A stretch of 19,588 nt of DNA, from the NCBI GenBank assembly GCA_041580235.1, contig JBFGEG010000066.1:1-19588 (forward strand). Reading direction: 5' to 3'. How positions within the stretch are numbered: position 1 is the first letter of the stretch; the number at the start of each line of letters is the position of its first letter. The position numbers and the translations under genes are program-made. This DNA comes from JADFOJ01 sp041580235 (GTDB lineage Bacteria > Planctomycetota > Phycisphaerae > Phycisphaerales > SM1A02). The notes under the pieces were generated by a model that was given only the letters and a program-made list of their open reading frames with translations, was not told where the DNA came from and ran no database searches. Below, piece by piece: positions 14,353-19,588 of this stretch.

Positions 14353-16149
14353 TCAGAGATCCAGCTCGTCGGGCAGCGGACCGTCGAGGACCGCCGTCTG
14401 CGGCTCCGTCCCTTCGACGGCGTCGATGACGTCGAGACGCCGGTCCTGGAACTCCTCGCAGCGGCCTGTGTACACGATCTCTCCGTCGCGCACGACCCCG
14501 AACACACCCGACTTGACGTGAGTGAGGACCAGCGGCACCGCCGAGTAGCACAGCACCACGATCCGGTTGTTCAGACTCTGCAGCAGGGCCTTGATCTCCG
14601 GGGCCTTGAGCTGCCGCATCCCGATCTCATCGAGAAACAGCAGTCGTGTCTCGGGACGACGCACGGCCGCGGCCACGGCGAAGATGAACTTGAGATCGTA
14701 TCCGAGCGCGGGCCAGTCGGCCGCCCGCCAACTGTCGGTCGGGATCGATCGAAACGTCTCGAGACGATCCGACAGAAACGGCCATTGCTCGATGAAGTGA
14801 TCCAGATCGAAGTCGGGCGGCAGGTTCAGGCACTCGCCCAGATCATCGGAGACGGCCGGGTAGTCCATGGCCGCAATGGCGGAGGCGGCGAGGGCGGGCG
14901 TGGCCCGAGCCTCGTCGTGGCCATACACCGCGCCCAGGATGGCCGGGAGCCTCAGCCAGCTCAGCGGCGGATTGCAGAACAGCGTCAGCACCGAGTTCGG
15001 CGCCAGGGGCAGAACGCCGCCGTCGGCGGGAAGGCCGAGGTCCGCCGGCCCGCCGGCGGCGGACCGCGGCCGGGCCGGCCGCTGGAGCGGTTGGGTTCCC
15101 ACGATCGCAAGGTACTGCTCGAAGTAGACAAAGAGGATGTTGATCGTGGTGAAGCCCTTGAACGCGCTGCTCAGCCCCCCGAGGAAATACTTGAGGGCGA
15201 CGAGATACAGCAGGAGGTGACCGATCCCGCGCTCCTGCTTCACCAGGACGTTTCCGAAATACAGGGCCAGCCCGAACACGATGAAGGCCACGGTCATGCT
15301 GCTGACCAGGATGCTCATGTGGGCGATCCTCAGCCGGATCGAGTACGACGTCAGGTAACGGCGGGAGTCTTCGGCAGCGAGGATTCCGTCGATCCAGTCG
15401 GCGTCGTCATCCTGGGGGTACGGGCGTTTCCGGAGCGCGTTGAGGATGTCCACCTTGGCGAGCACATCCTTGCGCGCGTACTTGGTGAGATCGCGCCCGC
15501 TGGTCATGCCCTTGCGGATCACCAGCAGGTGAAACGGAGCCGAGATCCCCATCGCCACGAGCATGGCCAGCGTGAACAACGGTTCCCAGTAGAGCAGGAG
15601 CGCCAGGGCGAGGATCGCCGTGACGATCGGGGTCGTCGCGTTCAGAAGCTCGATCAGGGCCCGCCCCAGGTAGCGGGGACCGCGCGTCATGAACGTCTGC
15701 AGTGTCTTGTCGTCCGGCAGCGGTCCTGCGGAACCATCCGCGCCGGACCTTCTCACCGCCAGCATGTACGCCGCGCGTTTGGCGCTGATCTTCTCGTAGG
15801 AGAGTGCTGCCCGGATCGCGATCAGGCGGGCCACATAGAAACACAGCGCGGACAGCGCCAAGGCGCCCATCAGGATGAGCGAGAACGCAAGGAGGCCTCC
15901 GACGGTGTCCGTCACGGGGATGGAGAGATCACCCGCCAGATCGATCCGCCAGTCCGACTGGGCGGCATCGACGTAGGCCGCGAGGGCCACGAAGGCGGTC
16001 GCCTGCAGAATCGTGCCGACAAAGCTGAGAACGAGCGTCGCCACGACCTCCTTGCGGCACGCGGTCGAGGCGCTGGCCAGGAGCCAGCCCAGCAGCACTC
16101 CGAAATGCGCCCACGATCGGTCGTTCGATTGAGAAGGTGCAGAGGTCAT
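14353..16149 (-). CDS. ABC-exporter-shaped membrane protein with a degenerate, probably inactive ATPase domain
   Basis: A 598-residue protein with the half-transporter layout. Residues 20-330 hold about six helices (for example LVLSFVGTILQATAFVALAA, LAFSLILMGALALSALCFYV, a TM3-4 pair before FHLLVIRKG, and two more near ILVSSMTVAFIVFGLALYF and LLYLVALKYFLGG). From about 370 the sequence tracks a nucleotide-binding domain, but the Walker A position reads FCNPPLSWLRL (391-401; no G-K-S/T), the LSGGQ signature position reads WPALGYDLKF, and the H-loop reads CYSAVP with Ser536 for His. Only the Walker B strand survives, RLLFLDE (Asp507, Glu508). The frame is uninterrupted, so this is not a simple pseudogene. 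I chose the ATG at 16149, downstream of a predicted promoter; ATG 16200 is possible. Function unknown; export or flipping of a glycan intermediate is a guess from context. Confidence 0.72.
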   Translation of the reverse strand: MTSAPSQSNDRSWAHFGVLLGWLLASASTACRKEVVATLVLSFVGTILQATAFVALAAYVDAAQSDWRIDLAGDLSIPVTDTVGGLLAFSLILMGALALSALCFYVARLIAIRAALSYEKISAKRAAYMLAVRRSGADGSAGPLPDDKTLQTFMTRGPRYLGRALIELLNATTPIVTAILALALLLYWEPLFTLAMLVAMGISAPFHLLVIRKGMTSGRDLTKYARKDVLAKVDILNALRKRPYPQDDDADWIDGILAAEDSRRYLTSYSIRLRIAHMSILVSSMTVAFIVFGLALYFGNVLVKQERGIGHLLLYLVALKYFLGGLSSAFKGFTTINILFVYFEQYLAIVGTQPLQRPARPRSAAGGPADLGLPADGGVLPLAPNSVLTLFCNPPLSWLRLPAILGAVYGHDEARATPALAASAIAAMDYPAVSDDLGECLNLPPDFDLDHFIEQWPFLSDRLETFRSIPTDSWRAADWPALGYDLKFIFAVAAAVRRPETRLLFLDEIGMRQLKAPEIKALLQSLNNRIVVLCYSAVPLVLTHVKSGVFGVVRDGEIVYTGRCEEFQDRRLDVIDAVEGTEPQTAVLDGPLPDELDL

Positions 16150-16190
16150 TCGCGTTCGTTCGTCGGGGGACGGCTCGCTTTCGACCAGGG

Positions 16191-16219
16191 CTGATAGCAT
16201 ATCCGAATCACCGTGTGAA
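16191..16219 (-). promoter_or_regulatory. Predicted promoter of the ABC-like gene
   Basis: On the minus strand TTCACA (16219-16214), five of six matches to the -35 consensus, is 17 bases from TATCAG (16196-16191), four of six. Transcription would start near 16184, about 35 bases before the ATG at 16149. This supports that start over ATG 16200, which would lie inside the promoter. It shares an 85-base divergent region with the NeuB-like gene, where I see no convincing plus-strand promoter beyond a TAGCAT at 16195-16200. Confidence 0.38.
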
Positions 16220-16234
16220 TCCGGCGAGCCGCCC

Positions 16235-17275
16235 ATGCACATCGCCCATCATCGCATCGATGTCGACGCGCCCGTGTTCGTTATTGCCGAGGCCGGTGTC
16301 AACCACAACGGAGATCTGGAGACGGCCCGAAGGCTCATCGACGTCGCGACCGCGGCGGGTGCCGACGCCGTCAAGTTCCAGACGTTTTCCGCCGGCGCGC
16401 TCGTTACCCGTTCGGCGCCGAAGGCCGCGTACCAGCAGCGCAACGATCCGAGCGGGCAGTCGCAATTCGAGATGCTCCGCGGGCTGGAGCTGGACGAGGA
16501 TGCCCACCGGTCGCTGATGGAGCACTGCCGTCGGCATGAGCTGTGCTTTCTCTCCACACCGTTCGACGAGGCGAGCGCCGACATGCTCGAGCGTCTCGGG
16601 GTGCCGGGGTTCAAGGTCGGATCGGGCGAGGTCACCAACCTGCCCCTGCTGCGTCACCTGGCCGGAAAGCGGCTGCCGATGATCCTCTCCACCGGCATGT
16701 CCGACCTGTCCGAGGTGACGCGTGCGGTCGAGACCATCGAGGCGGCCGGGGACCCGCCCCTGGCCCTGATGCACTGCGTCAGCAGCTACCCCGCCGATCC
16801 GGCGGAGGCGAATCTCCGTGCGATACCGGTGATGGCCCGGGCGTTCGGGCGCCCGGTCGGGTGGTCGGATCACACCGCCGGCCGCGCCGTGGCCCTGGCC
16901 GCCGTGGCCCTGGGAGCGTGCATCATCGAGAAGCACTTCACGCTCGACCGCTCCATGCCCGGACCCGACCACAAGGCGTCGCTGGAGCCGGCGGAGCTGG
17001 GCGACCTCATTCGTGACATCCGGGTGGTCGAAGCCGCGCTGGGCGACGGCCGCAAGCGCTGCATGCCCTCGGAGCGCGACACCGCGAAGGTGGCTCGTCG
17101 CAGCCTGGTGGCGACGTGTGACATCCCGTCCGGCACCGTGCTCACGAAGTCGATGATCGGCACGCGTCGGCCCGGACTCGGTCTGGAGCCGGCCGAGATC
17201 GAGCGCGTCGTCGGCCGCACGACGAAGCAACCCGTCGAGGCGGGCGCCGTGCTGTCGTGGGAGATGCTCGCCTGA
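16235..17275 (+). CDS. neuB: NeuB/LegI-like nonulosonic acid synthase
   Basis: A 346-residue enzyme of normal length. The TIM-barrel part has VIAEAGVNHNGDLETARRLI (16-35), ADAVKFQTF (43-51), FLSTPFDE (105-112), KVGSGEVTNLPLL (127-139), MHCVSSYPA (179-187), GWSDHT (209-214) and IEKHFTLDRSMPGPDHKASL (231-250), containing the metal-binding His213 and His234 of the family. A C-terminal SAF antifreeze-like domain (about 288-346, beginning VARRSLVAT) completes the fold. It condenses phosphoenolpyruvate with a hexosamine to give a nine-carbon acid. The AEAGVNHNG and KFQTF wording and YQQR segment are closer to LegI than to E. coli-type NeuB, so a legionaminic product is likely but not proven. The start is the ATG at 16235; no strong ribosome binding site is visible. 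Confidence 0.92.
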   Translation: MHIAHHRIDVDAPVFVIAEAGVNHNGDLETARRLIDVATAAGADAVKFQTFSAGALVTRSAPKAAYQQRNDPSGQSQFEMLRGLELDEDAHRSLMEHCRRHELCFLSTPFDEASADMLERLGVPGFKVGSGEVTNLPLLRHLAGKRLPMILSTGMSDLSEVTRAVETIEAAGDPPLALMHCVSSYPADPAEANLRAIPVMARAFGRPVGWSDHTAGRAVALAAVALGACIIEKHFTLDRSMPGPDHKASLEPAELGDLIRDIRVVEAALGDGRKRCMPSERDTAKVARRSLVATCDIPSGTVLTKSMIGTRRPGLGLEPAEIERVVGRTTKQPVEAGAVLSWEMLA

Positions 17276-17306
17276 TCGGTCCGGTCCCGTCGCGGGCCCT
17301 GCTACC

Positions 17307-17363
17307 ATGAAAACCCATCACATCGCCGCCGCCTGGTGCTATCCTCTCTCCCGCCAGGAGTGA
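17307..17363 (+). CDS. Possible 18-residue leader peptide ahead of the SDR gene
   Basis: ATG at 17307 opens a frame encoding MKTHHIAAAWCYPLSRQE, ending in TGA at 17361-17363. The last codons contain the AGGAG ribosome binding site of the next gene, so ribosomes finishing this peptide would expose or occupy it. There is no good ribosome binding site of its own, and an 18-codon frame can occur by chance. I list it as a low-confidence upstream ORF. Confidence 0.15.
   Translation: MKTHHIAAAWCYPLSRQE
17356..17360 (+). promoter_or_regulatory. Ribosome binding site of the SDR gene
   Basis: AGGAG six bases before the ATG at 17367, the strongest ribosome binding site on the plus strand here. A TATCCT at 17340-17345 just upstream resembles the -10 of the ptmE-legB promoter but lacks a matching -35. 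Confidence 0.6.
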
Positions 17364-17366
17364 ACG

Positions 17367-18206
17367 ATGGGTTCGAAACCCGTACCCGCCTCGCTTGACA
17401 ATCTCTTTGATCTGACGGGCTCCACCGCGATCGTGACCGGTGGCTGCGGCACGTTGGGTCAGGTCTTCGCGCGGGCGCTGGGCACGCACGGATGCCACGT
17501 TGCGATCCTGGACCTGCCGCAGGCCGAGCCCGCGGAGGCTGCCCGGGGCATCGCCGAGGAGTGCAGCGGCGGGGCCATCGGCATCCCCTGTGATGTCACG
17601 GAGCCCCGGCAGGTCGCCAATGCCGTGGCCGCGGCGGAGCGGGAGCTCGGGGGCATCGACGTGCTCGTGAACAACGCCGCCTCCAAGTCCTCCGATGTGC
17701 GGGCGTTCTTCAGGCCCGCGGAGGAGTTCTCGCTGGACACATGGCGGGAGGTGATGGCCGTCAACCTGGACGGGCTCTTTGTCGTCGCTCGCGAGGTCGG
17801 ACGGAGCATGATCGCCCGCAAGACAGGCGGGTCGATCGTGCAGATCTCGTCGGTCTACGGCTCGCTGGCCCCGGATCCGGCCATGTACGATGGAGCCACG
17901 TTCCGGGGCGAGGCGATGAACACGCCGCCGGTCTACGCGGCGTCGAAGGCCGGGATCGCGGGACTCTCCCGATACCTTGCGGTGTACTGGGCCAAGCACG
18001 ACATCCGCGTCAACACGATCAGCCCGGGCGGCGTTCAGGGCGAACAGAACGAGACCTTCCGGTCCCGGTACAGCCGGCGTGTTCCGCTGCACCGAATGGC
18101 CGAAGCGCACGAGATGGCCGGCGCCCTTGTCTTCCTGGCGTCCAGGGCATCGTCGTATGTCACAGGACAGAACATCATGGTGGATGGGGGGCTCAGCATC
18201 TGGTGA
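17367..18206 (+). CDS. Short-chain dehydrogenase/reductase, PtmA-like
   Basis: A 279-residue classical SDR. TGGCGTLG (24-31) binds the nicotinamide cofactor; LVNNAAS (100-106) stabilises the core; Ser161 (QISSVYG), Tyr190 and Lys194 (VYAASK) form the catalytic set; ISPGGV (218-223) follows. The acidic residue after beta-2 (ILDLPQ, 47-52) suggests NAD rather than NADP. The region between the Ser and Tyr motifs (LAPDPAMYDGATFRGEAMNTPP) and the terminal SSYVTGQNIMVDGGLSIW resemble the PtmA flagellin-modification proteins found with legionaminic acid genes; the reaction of PtmA is not well established, so I leave the symbol blank. It follows the NeuB-like gene by 91 bases, and its stop overlaps the GTG of the next gene. 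Confidence 0.88.
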   Translation: MGSKPVPASLDNLFDLTGSTAIVTGGCGTLGQVFARALGTHGCHVAILDLPQAEPAEAARGIAEECSGGAIGIPCDVTEPRQVANAVAAAERELGGIDVLVNNAASKSSDVRAFFRPAEEFSLDTWREVMAVNLDGLFVVAREVGRSMIARKTGGSIVQISSVYGSLAPDPAMYDGATFRGEAMNTPPVYAASKAGIAGLSRYLAVYWAKHDIRVNTISPGGVQGEQNETFRSRYSRRVPLHRMAEAHEMAGALVFLASRASSYVTGQNIMVDGGLSIW

Positions 18207-19588
18207 TCACAACAACCCGGCCCACACTGCTGATCCTCGTTCTTTCGAGCAGCGAGCGAAGACTCCGCGCGGCCATCCGACGCGGCGAGCGCAAGGGTCT
18301 CGCGCCGCGTCTCGTGTGCCCGTTCTACGACCTCGACGTCGCCCCGGCCTTGGACGGGCACCCCATCGCATTCCCGATGGATTACCTGGATTCGCAGGCG
18401 ATCGACGGCGTCTACCAGGCCGCGTTCGACTGGCAGAAGTCCTTTCCCGCGACACGCCTTGCCGACGGACGAACGGTGTATGACTGGCGGCTCGACGAGC
18501 AGCAGCCTCCGACGATCTGGTCGTGGCTGTATCGGCTGTACCCGCACGTGCACCTGCGGATCCGGTTGATCACCACGATTCTCGCGATCGTCCGGAAGGA
18601 GAGCCCGCACTCGATGGTGATCGTCGGCGAGGACGAAGCCTTTCCGTGGCAGGGCGAGCTCATACGACGGACGATCGCCCGGCACTTCCCCGCGTTGTGC
18701 GACTCCCGACGCGTGCCAGCGCCGAAGCGGAAGCCGAAGCGACGCACGTCAAAGTCGACACGGCATGCACGCAAGCCGAGACGGCGTGCACACAAGCCGA
18801 AGCGACGGAGGCGCACCCCGAAGTGGCGTCACAACCTGCGGGCCCGGACCTGGGCGGCGGCCAAGCGGATCCTTCGTCCGCCGGTCTTCACGCTTGAACG
18901 GTGGATCATCCGGCTCGAGCAGCGTCTCGGAACCGATCGACTCGGGCGGCGATCGGCGAAGCCGCCTCCCGCCGAAGCCGGCGCCCTCGGGGCGGCACAC
19001 CTGCGATTCCTTTCGTTCATCCCGCCGCGTCATCTGCTCCTGCGTCGTCCCCACCGGCCGGCACCGGCCGGCCGGGCCGACTTCAGATACGACCACGCCT
19101 CGCGGGCGATCAACATCACGACCAACGGTTCGAAGTACCGTTGCCGGTGGTGGCGCGCATGCCCTTGGCGCGTGAAGAGCTCGCTGAGGCTGGGGCTGCG
19201 CGATCTTCAGATGCACGGCGCAGAGATTCTGATCACGATCTGCAACGGGCGGTTCGAAGACCAGCTGCGGATCGACTCTTCGGGCCTCCGTCTGCGATCG
19301 TCAGGACTCGTGTATGCCCTGCCCCGCGCCGAGGCAACGATCGTCTTCAGCCTTAAGGTGGCCAAGAGCACGGTGCTCGTCGACGGCGTGGAGCGATTCA
19401 GGGCCCGCGCCAGGTCGACCCCGGACACCCGCAGCGAGCTGTCGCTGGAGATCCGCCCCGAAAGCCCCGGCGGCACGCTCTCTGCTTCCATCACGGAGGC
19501 CCGGATCATTTATGAGGCGCGGCGAGGCGTTCGCCGGCCGCGTGCTCTCCGCGCGAAACGTCCCCCCCGCGCCCCCCCCCCCCCCCCC
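18203..19588 (+). CDS. Chimeric open frame cut by the right edge: transferase-like N-terminus, basic repeat linker, beta-sandwich C-terminus
   Basis: I read 462 codons without a stop from the GTG at 18203, which overlaps the SDR stop (GTGA), to the window end. Residues 1-170 are well ordered: TLLILVLSSSERRLRAAI then FPMDYLDSQAIDG, WSWLYRLYPHVHLRIRLITT and MVIVGEDEAFPWQGELIRRT. Their order and spacing resemble the N-terminal half of the 606-residue transferase in this locus (inference). Residues 171-212 are extremely Lys/Arg/Pro-rich with heptad repeats. Residues about 293-440 look like a beta-sandwich of the LamG/concanavalin type: HGAEILITICNGRFEDQLRI, LRSSGLVYALPR, VFSLKVAKSTVLVDGVERF, then SASITEARIIYE. 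The final dozen codons, rich in Arg and Pro, run into a poly-C artefact and should not be trusted. Function unknown; a glycan-binding or glycosyltransferase role is a guess. Confidence 0.6.
   Translation, partial: MITTTRPTLLILVLSSSERRLRAAIRRGERKGLAPRLVCPFYDLDVAPALDGHPIAFPMDYLDSQAIDGVYQAAFDWQKSFPATRLADGRTVYDWRLDEQQPPTIWSWLYRLYPHVHLRIRLITTILAIVRKESPHSMVIVGEDEAFPWQGELIRRTIARHFPALCDSRRVPAPKRKPKRRTSKSTRHARKPRRRAHKPKRRRRTPKWRHNLRARTWAAAKRILRPPVFTLERWIIRLEQRLGTDRLGRRSAKPPPAEAGALGAAHLRFLSFIPPRHLLLRRPHRPAPAGRADFRYDHASRAINITTNGSKYRCRWWRACPWRVKSSLRLGLRDLQMHGAEILITICNGRFEDQLRIDSSGLRLRSSGLVYALPRAEATIVFSLKVAKSTVLVDGVERFRARARSTPDTRSELSLEIRPESPGGTLSASITEARIIYEARRGVRRPRALRAKRPPRAPPPPP
18761..18802 (+). repeat. 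Imperfect 21-base tandem repeat coding for basic heptapeptides
   Basis: CGGCATGCACGCAAGCCGAG+A at 18761-18781 is followed directly by CGGCGTGCACACAAGCCGAA+G at 18782-18802, 17 of 21 identical. They encode RHARKPR and RRAHKPK. Just upstream (18724-18741) are shorter units AAGCGG/AAGCCG/AAGCGA. The repeats lie inside the right-edge open frame. Confidence 0.75.
19572..19588. other. 17-base poly-C run at the window end, probable sequencing/assembly artefact
   Basis: The last 17 bases are all C, preceded by a run of seven C at 19562-19568. A poly-G call error read in reverse complement gives this signature at contig ends. The codons beyond about 19559 should be ignored. Confidence 0.7.

Noticed and set aside
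14353..16149. The ABC-like gene as a frameshifted pseudogene
   Set aside because: The frame is continuous with a full exporter length, and the NBD region aligns by pattern throughout in one frame. Motif loss without stops suggests divergence, not disruption.
14518..16194. A 558-codon open frame on the plus strand opposite the ABC-like gene
   Set aside because: It is composed of Arg/Gln/Asp/His-rich text typical of antisense translation, while the minus strand shows membrane helices and an NBD-like pattern.
16150..16242. Longer N-terminus for the ABC-like protein up to 16242
   Set aside because: It would overlap the divergent NeuB-like start, and the added residues are polar with no family likeness; a plausible promoter lies in this stretch.
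1..19588. tRNA, rRNA, CRISPR array, insertion sequence or integrase
   Set aside because: I found no cloverleaf-like sequence, regularly spaced repeats, transposase motifs or terminal inverted repeats.

Overview
This is a GC-rich (roughly two-thirds G+C), gene-dense bacterial window. It carries no rRNA, tRNA, insertion sequence or CRISPR that I could see. Start codons are often GTG and adjacent genes overlap by a few bases. It reads as a surface-glycan locus from a high-GC bacterium, possibly an uncultivated soil or subsurface lineage such as Methylomirabilota/Rokubacteria or Acidobacteriota; that guess rests only on composition and gene style. The final 17 bases are pure C, so the right edge is probably a contig end with a homopolymer artefact. 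Both edges cut genes.

Layout: (1) bases 1-960 (+), the C-terminal end of a membrane protein. (2) 7143-989 (-), a tight six-gene unit with its own predicted promoter: radical SAM/SPASM protein, RmlB-like sugar-nucleotide dehydratase, DegT-type PLP aminotransferase, polyprenyl-phosphate-type GT2 glycosyltransferase with two membrane helices, WbqC-family protein, sulfotransferase. (3) 8437-7157 (-), a GT4-like glycosyltransferase. (4) 8500-12169 (+), NeuC-like epimerase, NeuD-like acetyltransferase, and a large GT-B-like transferase. (5) 14268-12182 (-), a CBS-containing PtmE-like sugar-1-phosphate nucleotidyltransferase and LegB. (6) 16149-14353 (-), an ABC-exporter-shaped membrane protein whose ATPase domain has lost nearly all its catalytic motifs. 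(7) 16235-end (+), a NeuB-like nonulosonate synthase, a PtmA-like SDR, and a 462-codon open frame running off the right edge.

Together, PtmE-like, LegB, NeuD-like, NeuC-like and NeuB-like genes outline a nonulosonic acid pathway of the legionaminic type, in which a GDP-linked amino sugar is dehydrated, aminated, acetylated, hydrolysed/epimerised and condensed with phosphoenolpyruvate. The pathway is scattered over four transcription units. No CMP-sugar synthetase (LegF/NeuA) is visible. The only aminotransferase lies in the other operon, where it also has an obvious partner in the RmlB-like dehydratase. The minus-strand operon looks like a second branch that makes, transfers and decorates a 4-amino sugar, perhaps with sulfation. 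The most unusual items are the catalytically dead ABC-type protein and the chimeric open frame at the right edge (transferase-like N-terminus, Lys/Arg-rich heptad-repeat linker, beta-sandwich C-terminus).
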